Notes under the pieces: generated by a model
Databases searched by the model: none
What the model saw: only the letters and a program-made list of their open reading frames with translations
Told to the model about the DNA's origin: nothing
In this document: positions 1 to 10,882 of the stretch, one piece after another
Layout: each line of letters starts with the position of its first letter
How positions within the stretch are numbered: position 1 is the stretch's first letter
Position numbers and translations under genes: made by a program
NCBI GenBank assembly: GCA_039000515.1
Contig: JBCFYV010000100.1
Span: 21,574,716-21,638,715, forward strand
Direction of reading: 5' to 3'
Origin: Timema cristinae
Taxonomy: Eukaryota; Arthropoda; Insecta; Phasmatodea; Timematidae
Length of the DNA: 64,000 nucleotides

Positions 1-679
1 GTAAATGTTTTTATTTTAGGATATGTGTGGTGCACCGTACTATTTATTATTTAGGTATTAACATACAATTTCTGAACGGGTATACTAACACACGACTTAC
101 ATACTAACTTAACTCAGCCCCTGGACGTTTATTCATCATTGTAAGACGGTTAACTCCAATTTTACAAATGAAAATTATTTTTGGCAATGCCGAGAGTTTA
201 GCCCTGTATTCTTAGCTCACATGCAACCAACTGAGCTAAAGTGTAGGACAATATGTTACCGCTTGGTAACCTCGCGAATAATCGATGGTAATGAATCTTG
301 AAAGTGTGAACAATCCTTGATCTTCAGTTGTTGACAAATCGAGTTAGAGCTGTAGACCAGGGTATGAAGCTAGCGGGTAAACAATGAGGTAACTTTCTTT
401 CAAGACGACAGCGATGTTTGGAGAAATCTCAACAGATGCAGCCATTGAAGAGCTTACACACATTGACGTAGAAATGGATTACATCTTGTCTAACAGCTTG
501 ACAATTATTCTCTGCGTTGAGACGAGATTTAGTTCTGACAGCTTTGTTGCCATAAATTGATCTCGCAAGTTAATTTGTAAGCATATGGATCAGTCATTTC
601 TACTTTTGACTATAACTCACTTTTTTCCGTTTTTAAATATTATTATAGAAGGGCATATGAAGGTGCATGCCATTCTCTA
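1..679. other. AT-rich non-coding stretch
   Basis: No open frame, repeat or RNA signature that I can support. The sequence is AT-rich and shows no splice-site-bounded coding stretch. Confidence 0.5.
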
Positions 680-860
680 AGGCATTTCTCTCGCAATAGA
701 CTAGACTGCCTATGACGGGGATAGCAAGGTTCGAATCTCGGCCAAGTGTACTGAGGGTGGTTTTACGAAATAGTTTATCACCCCCCCTCCCAGAAAATAC
801 GTGTACATTTTATCTCAACTCTACCTTCATATTCACTACCCCCTCAGAGTAAATATGTGA
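680..860 (+). mobile_element. B-family tRNA-derived SINE, 3' part lost
   Basis: The head reads like a tRNA: 'gcaatagactagactgcc' and then a box B match GGTTCGAATCTCGG at about 728-741. The family body follows, with a 'gtactgagggtggtttt' motif and a cytosine-rich stretch. The shared 3' tail is not recognisable. Family B recurs about 25 times in this window on both strands, and this copy is decayed. Confidence 0.6.
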
Positions 861-1334
861 GCAGTCTATAAGCTTATAGACAGAGTGTATACAACATAAT
901 TTCTATATTACACGATTATTGTTGAACATAACGATTAAAATACTTTTTCATATTCAATGTTGAAAATATAAATAGGTTATATTAAAGGTCAAAGATGAAT
1001 CAACAAGCTATTTAGATTTTCAAGCCCCTCCAGTTGTGAGCACGCGGCTAAAGAAGTCAGTCTCATACTATCTAGATTTACAATGATTAGCAGTGATTTT
1101 CCTGATTGGAATTTTCAATTAGGCTCCCTCTCACTTCTTCCTTGCTATATGTGGTTGAACAAGGAGTTGATTCAGATACGGGATTCATCGTGGATTTACG
1201 GTCTATTTTACTCGCAGATTCTGGTGCATCTTCTTAGCTTTTGAACAGGGTTCGCAAACTCACGGCCCGCAAGACGTTTCTGACCAGCCTGATTGTCTTC
1301 AATTATTGTATATTTCATCCCAGTCTGCAGTCAT

Positions 1335-1653
1335 AATAAACACATACATTATTATTATAACACTGCATCTTACTACCCGTTCGGGTTATACGCACTTACG
1401 CTAATGTGTAATGGTAGGGTGATTGTGAGATGAAATGAAGGGCCTACAGTTTAACGTGGGATCCGAACCACGGTGAAGGCCTGGAATTCCACACATTCAC
1501 AAGCTGTGATTAATACACGCCTTGTCATAGGTGAAGGAAGGGTTTGGTAATCAGATAAATCTGTGCCGGGACCGAGGATTGAACCCCCGACTCTTAACAT
1601 AGTGGTCTGACACCTTACCCCTAGACCTCCAGGTCACCCAATAAAGACATACA
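1335..1653 (-). mobile_element. A-family tRNA-derived SINE with target-site duplication
   Basis: A near-full-length family A copy on the minus strand. Read on that strand it starts with a tRNA-like head (GGTGACCTGG...CTAGGGGTAAGG as box A, GGTTCAATCC as box B). The body follows ('caaacccttccttcacc', 'ggcctTCACCGTGGTTCGGATCC', 'catctcacaatcaccctacc') and then the tail GTATAACCCGAACGGGTAGT with an (AAT)n end. The element occupies about 1349-1639. It is flanked by AATAAACACATACA (1335-1348) and AATAAAGACATACA (1640-1653), which differ at one of 14 positions. Family A has no ORF, so RNA polymerase III transcription and LINE-driven retroposition are inferred. Confidence 0.85.
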
Positions 1654-2540
1654 AAAAGTATTTAATCTTAATGTACGAATATATATAATTTTGAATAACA
1701 AAATTCTCTTAAAACTATTTTAAGCTGTGTTATATTGTTTTAACCACTTTTTCGCTAATCTATATATACATTTAGTAAAATCTTGGTTTTTAAATATTTT
1801 AGATAAGTATTGATTATTTTTAATGTATAGCATCCCAAATCTACTATACATATACATACATAAATGGGCTCGAGGATTGAACGTCAGGCTCTTGTAAGAG
1901 ACGTATCACTGCTAATACAAAGGCAGGGCTAGAGTTACACGAACAGGGGTGTATTCAATAGGGATATTAATGATTCTAGAAGAATCTTAGAAGGCCTTAT
2001 CTAGGGACCCATTAAACATAGGATATAATATGTTCAGTGGACTTTTTTTGTTGTATTGGGCTCTAATAACCTCGCCCTAGTTACTTCCTACATAAATAGA
2101 TGCACCCTGTATATATGAGTAGATGTGAATATAAATATATTTAAATAGTATAACAAATAGTACCAGGTACATTTCACTGTTTCAATGCAACTAACAATAG
2201 CCTGACTAAAATATTTATAAACACATTGAACTGAAATAAAAATCAGGCCTTAGTATACAGCTTGACAGCAAGTAAATTAAAAAAAAAAAATTAATGTAAA
2301 CATAATAAATATAGTAAATAAAATTAAAAAACAATGTTATTATTGTTATTATTTGGAGCAATAAACTAATGTTGAATACACATTTAGCTTATTGGGAGCG
2401 TAAAATGGAATTGGTAGCTACTGGAAAAATCTGCATGGTATAGGGATTGGTCAAAATAAACTTACTTATGTTACTGAGATAAGCCCAGACATATTTAATG
2501 AGCAACTTACAGCCCTCTCACAGCGATAACAGATAATATC
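1654..2540. other. AT-rich non-coding stretch
   Basis: No gene or repeat that I can identify. A poly-A run lies near 2279-2290, with no supportable feature attached. Confidence 0.5.
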
Positions 2541-2549
2541 TTTCAACAG

Positions 2550-3833
2550 TGACAACTCAGGGTGTAATTAAATCATTATGCAAAATTAAATCCAAGGCAA
2601 TTGGTGTTGATAAAATTCTAATTAGCTTCCTCCTCCTAATTCTACCTTTTGTCACTAACTAATAATTTTATATTCTCACTCACACATGGTGTCTTCTTTA
2701 ATCTATAAAAAATGGCTTATGTTATCCCTGTTTCCAAGATTAACAACCCGCCTAGTGTTAGGTACTTCCGTCCTATTTATATTCTCCCTACTCTATCTAA
2801 AGCGCTTGAATATTTGCTCCACACACACATTTTCTACTTAATTAACGAGCATACTTTGCTCGCAGGCATTTAACTGCGTTAATCACAATATTCTACTCCG
2901 TAAATTGTTTGAGTCATATAGGTTTTCTTTGAGTGCTATGCAATGGATGATGCCTTATCTGATTGGTAGGCATCGGAGTGTGCACGTCAATGGAAATTTC
3001 TCCTCGTGGGAAAGGCTCTGATGTTAGGCCCATTTTTGTTCTCATTATTTATTAATGATTTATCTGACAGAATCTTTCATTGTAGGTGTCACCTTTACGC
3101 GGATGCTCTACAGATTCCCGCCCATTGGAAATAGAAACGGCTATACATCAAATAAATACAGATCTTAAGGCCATACATTACTGGTCCGAGAAAAATAGCA
3201 TTTCTTTGAATCCAAATAAATCAAAAGGTATTTTTATAGGTTTCAAAATTATACATCTAAACATTGAGCTCAACTCTGAACCTATATCCTTCTCAACTAC
3301 TTTACGTAATTTAGGTCTTACTGTTAATGAAAACTTAACTTGGACTGACCACGTGACTGCTATATGTAAAAAAAAAAAACTTTTGCTACAATGCATACTA
3401 AAGAGACTCAAGTAATTCAAGCGCTTCTGGTACTTGTTCTTCCTCATTTTGATTATTGTGATGTCGTGTTTAGCGAATTAACGGAAACTCTGACCACTCG
3501 ACTTCAGAGGCTGCATAATGTGTGTGTTCGATGTATCTGAAATCTGAAATATCGGGATCATGTTACTCCATACTTGCGGAAGCTTAGAGATATTTTGTTC
3601 AAGTTGATTGCTGTTTTGATTGCTGGTTCTCTACGTGTTCATCCCATTGCAATGTTTTATATGTTTTATGTTCATGTGTATGTTTTCCTCATGTACTTGT
3701 CTCCTGAGTTTTATTTAATGATAGTAATTTGATAAATTCATTGTAGTGTTAACTTTAGACATGGTTAAATGTAAGAGAAGGCTTATGCCTTAGTTTCACC
3801 ATGTAAATAAAAAAATAATAATAATAATGTTTA
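2550..3833 (+). mobile_element. Decayed non-LTR retrotransposon (RT and 3' end)
   Basis: Conceptual translation across several frames gives reverse-transcriptase motifs in order. These are an 'AIGVDKI'-like finger motif near 2600, 'RYFRPIYILPTLSKALEY' near 2760-2810 (RPISLL..L.K equivalent), 'CVNHNILLRKL' near 2875, and a 'HLYADALQI' catalytic box at 3090-3116 (YADD altered to YADA). A 109-residue open frame at 3086-3415 carries 'NPNKSKGIFIG' and 'TLRNLGLTVNENLTW'. Further on come 'LPHFDYCDVVF' and 'TTRLQRLHNVCVRCI'. The 3' end is 'tgtaagagaaggcttatgcc', then AAATAAA and an (ATA)n tail ending near 3830. Stops and frameshifts make it inactive. It fits the CR1/L2/Jockey-like group and is clearly different from the 10.5-kb element. 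Confidence 0.8.
3086..3415 (+). pseudogene. Reverse transcriptase fragment
   Basis: This is the longest open stretch of the decayed LINE and covers the region after the catalytic box (thumb start). Visible motifs are 'ALEIET'-like spacing, 'WSEKNSISLNPNKSKG' (residues about 33-48, the motif D lysine region) and 'LRNLGLTVNENLTWTDH' (motif E-like). It has no ATG: the frame begins at GTG. The active-site motif is encoded just upstream in a different frame, so a frameshift lies near 3115. The frame ends in a run of ten A residues, another likely indel site. It has no function as it stands. Confidence 0.7.
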
Positions 3834-3977
3834 TGTTTGTTTCTAAAGGACACTATCTCTCGTAAATACTTTCTCTAAAGTAATTGAGAAAAAAATACAA
3901 GACTATTCCCTTCACCACCTAAAATATCAAACATTCAAGTTTCTTTAACATAATAAATATACTGCAACTAAACCTAG

Positions 3978-4205
3978 TATTATTATTATTATTTAGCACC
4001 GCGTCTTACTACCCAGGTTATACGCATTAAGTACTAATTACGCTAATGGATTAGGAATTGGGAAGGTTGAATTAGTGGAAGTGAGCCCGCATTTGCGTGG
4101 AGGGAGAGTGGAAAACTATTTAGGAAAAACCACCCCAATTTCACCCGACCGAGATTCGAACCTCGATCTCCCCGTCTTCAGCAGTCGAGCTCACTAAACC
4201 TAGTA
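3978..4205 (-). mobile_element. B-family SINE, near full length
   Basis: Minus-strand copy. The (ATT)n/'agcaccgcgtcttactaccc' tail lies at 3978-4015. The body 'catttgcgtggagggagagtgg' and 'aaaaccacccc' follows, then the tRNA-like box B complement GATTCGAACCTCGATCTCC at about 4151-4169. It ends in 'cttcagcagtcgagct', the head region. The copy is moderately diverged and part of the palindromic tail core is deleted. Confidence 0.75.
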
Positions 4206-4572
4206 AGTTTCCTGACTTGAGACAGCTTAGTAGTAACCTCTCAAAAACTATTTATTTGCTCCTATTATGTCCTTTTATTGATCCTCTTAAGTAAACTCGT
4301 TTTACAGCTATTCGCAAAAGACAACAGCTACTAAAAAGTTGATCAGTAAACATCCGCCCCTAATTACCTAAAGATCAAATATTTCTACCCTTTTATTCGA
4401 AAAGTCTATGAATTACGTCTGTAAATATATAAACTCCCTAAAACTATTTGCTATTTTTACTATCTGAAACTACTTTAAAAATAATGCAATACACTTGCTA
4501 ATTGCATGGATTTAAAAGATGTAATACTCGTATATAGTGTTAAGAAAAAGTATATTGAAACTAAAATGTATA
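4206..4572. other. AT-rich non-coding stretch
   Basis: No gene or repeat recognised in this interval. Confidence 0.4.
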
Positions 4573-5018
4573 CTAAGAGGCATCATAGCAGGCCAACTCG
4601 TCTCCCGGCTCGCGTGAGGTATTATGGGAGTAAAAGAGAAAAGACAACACCAAGATATGCCAGAAATGTGTGCAATGCATTCGTATTTGAATGATTACTC
4701 GAAATTTTCCATGGTGACGATGGGGGACAAAGCGACAGAGTTTCTTGTTAATAACTACAGTATGTCTATTATGACAGAATGAATATTTGTGCATAGTGAT
4801 TATATGTGAAGTCATTCTAATATGGTCATAAACGGTCTTTTCAATGAAGTTTCTATCCAAATATAATTTAACATTTCAACAATGTTCTGTATTAGGAACT
4901 TCTATTAAATCTTTATCTCCATTAATGTTTAGTCAGAAATGATCCACGTGCAAATGTGTTCGTGTAAATTTACGATTTCTAGCAACAGAGTTGATTGGCA
5001 TGTGATGCACGCTCTTAA
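4573..5018 (+). mobile_element. TTAA-flanked (piggyBac-like) MITE, copy 1
   Basis: About 438 bp between CTAA (4573-4576, apparently a mutated TTAA) and TTAA (5015-5018). It is the reverse-complement partner of 21613-22060. The two share long stretches such as 'aactcgtctcccggctcg', 'gggggacaaagcgac', 'taataactacagtatgtct' and 'gagttgattggc'. Terminal inverted repeats resemble TTAAGAGCGTGCATC. No transposase is encoded, and the small ORFs in it have no family features. The piggyBac assignment rests only on the TTAA target pattern. Confidence 0.7.
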
Positions 5019-5643
5019 TATTAATCAAAACCAAATTAATGTCCTTCACATGAAAGTCATCTCTATTTTTTTCCGGTTACTGTCTGGTCAGTAATAGGCT
5101 ATAATAGATTCCTTATGTTAATGAGCCAACTGTTCTTTTAGACAATAAAGTATACTTTCCCCATCATGTTGACCATACAATATTTCACTCATTGAAATCA
5201 CTTACTATCTACTCGTTCCCTAAATCTGAATCTATTTTAATCCTGTACGATGCCCTTTTTTGGTAAAATCTTAAATAAAACCAAACGGCTCAAGCTTCCT
5301 TTGAATAAAACATTTACCTGGTAAAATTATTGCTGTATGCTACGAAAAATTATTTATTAACTGAGAAATGTTATATTAACTGGGGCCAATTTTTTTTTAT
5401 GATGACTAAAAGATAAAAAAAAAATTCTAAACTCCACTCACGCTCATTTCCCTCCCGCCATGATCGACGCCCAAATGTGTTCTGCAACCGTCCCTTCTCC
5501 CCACTGATGTGATTCACGGAAAACACCATATTTCGTGAAGTAATGGCTGTGTAAACTCTGGGAAGTGACAAAGTTATGCTCGCTATTCATTAGTATCAGG
5601 TTTACACCCATGTGCAGCTCACGTGATCCAAACAATGGCCAAT
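5019..5643. other. Non-coding stretch
   Basis: AT-rich. Short frames on the minus strand around 5371-5704 have low-complexity ends and no recognisable domain. Confidence 0.4.
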
Positions 5644-5664
5644 CATCATCATCATCATCATCAT
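5643..5664. repeat. (ATC)n microsatellite
   Basis: About seven perfect ATC repeats. Confidence 0.9.
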
Positions 5665-5794
5665 GGCGATACTTGACTGTGTAAGTAGGTTTCAGATGAA
5701 TCATCGGTTGCGATAAAATAACCTTTCATTCGGGCGATGATTCAGACTCGGCCGTGACTTACGAAAATATTGTCGGGGTTTTTACGTTTTATTT

Positions 5795-6045
5795 GACATT
5801 ATTATTTTTTTGTCACCACATTTCACTACTCTTTAAGGTACGCATAATAACTAATTACTCTAGTAACAGAAAGGTTTTTTTAAAAGATGTGTACCCACAT
5901 TTGAGTGGAGGAAGAAGGGAGAACGACTTAGGAAAAAACATCCTCAGTATATTTACCGAGCGTCAAACCTCGATATCCATTTCATCGATAGTCCGGTCTA
6001 TTGCGAGATTGACGCTTTAGAGCTTAGATCATTTGACCAGGATAA
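5795..6045 (-). mobile_element. B-family SINE, decayed
   Basis: Minus-strand copy. It shows 'gtacgcataataactaattac' (tail side), 'acccacatttgagtggagg' (body), 'aaaaacatcctcagtata', and a decayed box B complement 'gcgtcaaacctcgatatcc'. The head side is 'gatagtccggtctattgcgag' and 'ttagatcatttgaccag'. Confidence 0.6.
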
Positions 6046-6094
6046 GCGTTGATATTTTGTATGTACTCTCATCATATTTTTACTGATTTTTATG

Positions 6095-6380
6095 GGTGGC
6101 CTGGTGGTCTAGGGGTAATGTGTCAGACTTATGTGTTGGGGTCCGGGGTTCAATCCTCGGTCTCGGTACATATTTATCTGATTACCAAACCCTTACTTCA
6201 TCTCTGAAAAGACGTGTATTAATCACAACTTGTAAATGTGTGGAGTACCAGGCCTCCACCGTGATTCGGATCCCACGTTAAACTGTATGTCCTTCATTTC
6301 ATCTCACAATCACCCTACCATTACACATTAGCGTAAGTGCGTATAACTCGAACGGGTAGTAAGACGCGGTGCTGATAGTA

Positions 6381-6414
<34 letters not shown>
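6095..6414 (+). mobile_element. A-family SINE with long (AAT)n tail
   Basis: Full-length family A copy. The box A-like region GGTGGCCTGGTGGTCTAGGG starts at 6095, and box B GGTTCAATCC is at 6147-6156. The body runs to GTGCGTATAACTCGAACGGG and GTAGTAAGACGCGGTGCT, ending near 6373. An irregular GATAGTAGT and then about eleven AAT triplets close the element at 6414. No clean target-site duplication was found. Confidence 0.85.
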
Positions 6415-6415
<1 letters not shown>

Positions 6416-7500
6416 CTGTTTTTCTACCAGATTTGCTCAAATTACTTATTCTGTAGTGAAAATTTTGAGTCACATCCACTCTTATGGCGAAAACAAACTT
6501 TTCGGAACAAAATACTAACTGTTTCAAGTGAAAATATAATACTTTCGAGATATTTCTGAGTTAAAAAAATAATTGCTATTTAAAAAATATGACATGACCT
6601 CCGGGATGGATATTATTGATCTTACGTGTCCTCATCTTGTAGATAATGACGGAGAGATTCTGGACGGCTTAATCTTTTTTTTACACTAAATATTTTTAGA
6701 TTCCACACATAAATTCAACAAGCAAAAAAAAAAATATTTTTTATCCCCACTGAAATTATATTTTGTAGATTTAAATTGAACTTTAATTATCTAACACACC
6801 GAACTGTTTTATCTTATTCACCAAAGACATAAATTTTATTTATAAGAGTGTCCCAATATATTTCATTGTAATTTGAACTGTTTGTACCATTGCACTGGCA
6901 GTGTTTGCTCATTTTACTGTCTAGGGTTGTTTTTCTGTGTATGTTCACGAATTCGTCACTAAATCTAGAATTTATCACTCCTGTCTTTAAATATGTATGC
7001 AATACCAACATAACAACACATTATATACTTAAAAGGCGCATACTATTTAGTAACCCTAGTATTCTTCCACAGTGTAACTCAAGTGATACAGCATCAAATA
7101 TCAAAGCCTAGAAATAAGGTCCTATTTCCCCCGTAGGTCCCGGTCCAAGATCGAGTCTCGCGACATTACTAAGAGTAAGTTAGGTGATGGAATTATCCGG
7201 CGTCCTACAAACAAAGAACTAGCCATGCTAAGTATTGAAGGACGGCCCAGTAGAAGGGTAATACGAAGGTTTAAGGGTTGGAAGCCTAGTATTGTAATAA
7301 TACTAGTAGAATTAGCAGCTAGAAGGGTTACACAATAGTAATACTTTAATATTGAAAAATTATTATTTTTAAATGAACAATCTATTAAACTGATCCTAAA
7401 TTTGTTGTTTTCAAGTTAAGAATGGAGAAAACTTTATTTAGAGTAGGTTTTCTGATATGAGCGTAATTTGATATCTAACTACTCGGTTAATAAGCCTTGA
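6415..7500. other. AT-rich non-coding stretch
   Basis: No gene, RNA or repeat that I can support. Short overlapping frames on both strands at 6814-7111 lack any domain. Confidence 0.45.
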
Positions 7501-7504
7501 ACCC

Positions 7505-7738
7505 ACAACGGTGGACGCATAGTTTAACGCGCTAATCTAGTGGTTGACTAGACTGCTGAAGACGGGGAGATCAGGGCTCGATCCTAATCGGGTGCACTGG
7601 AGGTATTTTTCCCTAAACTCTCCTTCCACGCAGATGTGGGAACATTACCTCTAAGTTAAGCCTTCCTTATCCCTAACCCATTATTGTAATATAGTACATG
7701 GCGTATAACCCGAATTGTTAGTAAGACGTGGAACCAAA
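7505..7738 (+). mobile_element. B-family SINE, near full length
   Basis: The head 'acgcatagtttaacgcgct' and 'ttgactagactgctgaagac' is followed by a decayed box B GGCTCGATCC. The body 'ctctccttccacgcagatgt' and 'ccttccttatccctaaccc' follows. The tail is GGCGTATAACCCGAATTGTT, then AGTAAGACGTGG, ending near 7738. Confidence 0.75.
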
Positions 7739-7739
7739 A

Positions 7740-8580
7740 TAAACTTTAAAAAAATCCTTGACATGTTCTCTTAAGCTACTTATCAGTAGTAAGTGAACAC
7801 ACAACCAAGATATTGGTCCTAATGGTACAACCTCAATCATTCAGAACAATGCTCGCACTCAACCGTTCGACCGGTTAGCGACACTCGCCCACTCCAGCTG
7901 GAACAAAGAACTTGTAATATGTAAGTCGGGAAATAATGTAGTTTATCGTCGCTTTTCATACAGAATCCTACGAGAAATTGAAATTGAGATAAAACAATTT
8001 ATTTTTATTTTTGGAGAGGTATTTCATATAACTTCCAGACATGTTTTACACGCCACAATCCACATACGATCGATGTTCTTGCTTTCTTTACCAAGTAAGT
8101 TATTCCACGGAATTTCGTTGTTTGGTAAAAATTGACCTTGGCCGGGTTTGAACGTGTGAAGATAGAGTAATGCGGTGAGCACTACCCTAAGACCACTGAG
8201 GATTACCCTTACCAAGCTATCTACCTACTTTCATGCTTTATACGTCATAGAATGTGTTCTGAAGATTTTACTTTTGATAGCTCGTATCAATTTGTACATT
8301 TGGGACCTAACTATTTCTAACCTTTTGTCGATGTTGACTAAACTACAAACATTTTTTTAATACTCTCTAAAGGTCCCTCAATGCGTGTATAAGATAATTA
8401 AAGGTAAATTTTGCATTTTTTTAACAGTTGAAAAGTTACTTAAAGCAATTACAACTTCATTATCAGCTCAAACAATGTGTTTCGTCACGTTGGCAAGTGA
8501 AGTATACGAGTATTTACAACACGTGTCACGTGACACGGAAAGAGGATTAGTAAAGGAGAGCAGTGAAAGTGCACAATAGG
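7740..8580. other. Non-coding stretch with a SINE-head relic
   Basis: The interval is mostly featureless. At about 8130-8205 'gccgggtttgaacgtgtgaa' and 'gtgagcactaccctaagacc' resemble a minus-strand tRNA-like SINE head, too decayed to assign. Confidence 0.35.
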
Positions 8581-8589
8581 GGAAAACCT

Positions 8590-9297
8590 CACACCAAAAG
8601 CACACCTAGATCTTGTATCCAAAGCGCACCTAGACATTGTATCAAAAGTGCACATAGATCTTGTATCAAAAGTGCACATAGATCTTGTATCAAAAGTGCA
8701 CCTAGACATTGTATCAAAAGTGCACATAGATCTTGTATCAAAAGTGCACCTAGACATTGTATCAAAGTGCACCTAGACATTGTATCAAAGTGCACCTAGA
8801 CCTCATACCAAAATCACCTCTATCTTGTATCAAAAGCTCCCTTAGACCTTGTATCAAAGATCACCTAGACCTTGTAACAAAAGCGCACCTAGACCTTGTA
8901 TCAAAAGTGCACCTAGACCTAATATCAAAAATTCACCTATATCTTGTATCAAAAGAGCACTTAGACCTTGTATCGAAGCTCACCTAGACCTTGTATCAAA
9001 AGTGCACCTATATCTCATACCAAAAATTCACCTATATCTTGTATCAAAAGCTCACTTAGACCTTGTATCGAAGCTCACCTAGACCTTGTATCAAAAGTGC
9101 ACCTATATCTCATACCAAAAATTCACCTATATCTTGTATCAAAAGCTCACTTAGACCTTGTATCGAAGCTCACCTAGACCTTGTATCAAAAGTGCACCTA
9201 GACATTGTTTCAAAGAGCACCTAAATCTTGTATCAAAAGAGCACTTAGAACTTGTATCAAAAGCCTATCTAGACCTTGTATCAAAAGCGCACCAAGA
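8590..9297. repeat. 24-bp minisatellite with 95-bp higher-order unit
   Basis: About 29 units of roughly 24 bp, consensus near GCACCTAGACCTTGTATCAA plus AAGT. Because 24 is a multiple of three, long frames stay open on both strands (an 8-residue SAPRHCIK-type repeat on plus). These are repeat artefacts, not genes. A four-unit block of 95 bp (one unit is a base short at 'tatcgaagctc') repeats three times, starting near 8906, 9001 and 9096, which shows segmental amplification inside the array. Confidence 0.9.
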
Positions 9298-9430
9298 TTA
9301 GGATAGGTTAAGTTAGGTTAGGTTGGCTAGAATACAGACACAATACAATTCAAATTTAAAGAGAGATGTGCTGTTCGTAAACGAACCAACAAGCTGTGTT
9401 GCCATATTTATGTTTTTTTAACTGTCGAAA
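9298..9430. other. Spacer between minisatellite and satellite
   Basis: It contains 'ggttaagttaggttaggttgg', only two TTAGG units, which is too short to call telomeric. The rest is featureless. Confidence 0.4.
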
Positions 9431-10494
9431 CATCACGAGGAAAGTCAGTAACTCAGACATCATTGGGTAGCTCTAGAAACCTCCCCTTCCCCCATAACAT
9501 CCTGTCTCTAGGGGCCAACATCACAATGAAAGTCAGTAACTTAGACATCATTGGGTATCTCTAGAAACCTCCCCTTCCTCTATAACATCCTGTCTCTATA
9601 GTCCAACATCACGATGAAAGTCAGTAACTCAGATATCATTGGGTATCTCTAGAAACCTCCCCTTCCTCCATAACATCCTGTCTCTAGAGGCCAACATCAC
9701 GATGAAAGTCAGTAACTCAGACATCATTGGGTAGCTCTAGAAATCTCCCCTTCCTCCATAACATCATGTCTCTAGAGGCCAACATCACGAAGAAATTCAG
9801 TAACTCAGACATCATTGGGTAGCTCTATAAACCTCCCCTTCCTCCATAACATCCTGTCTCTAGAGGCCAACATCACGATGAAAGTCAGTAACTCAGACAT
9901 CATTGGGTAGCTCTATAAACCTCCCCTTCCTCCATAACATCCTGTCTCTAGAGGCCAACATCACGATGAAAGTCAGTAACTCAGACATCATTGGGTATCT
10001 CTAGAAACCTCCCCTTCCCCCATAACATCCTGTCTCTAGGGGCCAACATCACAATGAAAGTCAGTAACTCAGACATCATTGGGTAGCTCTAGAAACCTCC
10101 TCTTCCTCTATAACATCCTGTCTCTAGAGGTCAACATCACGATGAAAGTCAGTAACTCAGACATCATTGGGTAGCTCTAGAAACCTCCCCTTCCTCCTTA
10201 ACATCCTGTCTCTAGAGGCCAACATCACGATGAAAGTCAGTAACTCAGACATCATTGGGTAGCTCTATAAACCTCCCCTTCCTCCATAACATCCTGTCTC
10301 TAGAGGCCAACATCACGATGAAAGTCAGTAACTCAGACATCATTGGGTATCTCTAGAAACCTCCCCTTCCTCCATAACATCCTGTCTCTAGGGGCCAACA
10401 TCACGATGAAAGTCAGTAACTCAGACATAATTGGGTAGCTCTAGAAACCTCCTCTTCCTCTATAACATCCTGTCTCTAGAGGTCAACATCACGA
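9431..10494 (+). repeat. 88-bp satellite array, left part (12 units)
   Basis: Twelve units of exactly 88 bp start at 9431, 9519, 9607 and so on to 10399, followed by the first 8 bases of a thirteenth. Each unit begins CATCACGATGAAAGTCAGTA and contains 'atcattgggtagctctagaa', 'cctccccttcctccataaca' and 'tcctgtctctagaggccaa'. Units differ by a few diagnostic substitutions: gatg/aatg, ggtagc/ggtatc, ctagaa/ctataa, cctcca/cccccca and ctagagg/ctagggg. The array is interrupted at 10494 by the Jockey element and resumes at 15370. Confidence 0.95.
10483..10494. repeat. Target-site duplication, left copy
   Basis: TCAACATCACGA precedes the Jockey element. The identical 12-mer lies at 15370-15381 on its other side. 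In the satellite this sequence occurs once per unit, so the match alone is expected. The array register also resumes exactly there, which supports a clean insertion with duplication. Confidence 0.75.
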
Positions 10495-10882
10495 GACGAC
10501 GAGACGAGGACGGACTTTGGAACTCAGGTTGGCTTTGGAGAGAAAGGGTTGGAAGGTTTACTTCACCCCTATCTTCATAGTAAGAGTTGAAAGTAGCGAA
10601 TTAAGAGTAAAATTTCAAAAGAAAAGAAAAGATAAAGTCTCATCGGCCGGGAGGACGAGAGACGCCCAACCGGACACCTCAGCTGAGGTTCCGGCCTACT
10701 AGAAATAGACGGCAAACCTGCCAAAAACTACCTTGAAAAGGTAAATATATATATATATATAAAAAACTTGACTTTAAACTGACACTTAACGCATTGAGAC
10801 AAAGGGACAATTAAAAACCACATACTCAACAAAATTACTTAAAGAGCTGTCGGCCCATTTCGGGGCCAACACCAAATCTAAA
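10495..10882 (+). promoter_or_regulatory. 5' UTR / presumed internal promoter of the Jockey element
   Basis: The element starts GACGACGAGACGAGGACGGA and is GC-richer than its surroundings for the first 200 bp. Jockey-type elements generally carry an internal RNA polymerase II promoter here, but no specific site can be proven by eye. An open frame from TTG at 10517 to 10702 has no ATG and no recognisable domain, so I treat it as untranslated. A TATATATATATATATA run lies at about 10746-10760. Confidence 0.55.

Noticed and set aside
8485..9177. Several 70-95-codon frames on both strands (repeated Cys/Lys or Thr/Cys motifs)
   Set aside because: They arise because the minisatellite unit is 24 bp, a multiple of three. 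There is no start context, domain or codon signal.
9300..9330. Telomeric (TTAGG)n
   Set aside because: Only two consecutive units, which is not enough for an interstitial telomere.
10517..10702. Extra ORF in the Jockey 5' region
   Set aside because: It begins at TTG with no ATG and has no domain. I treat it as 5' UTR.
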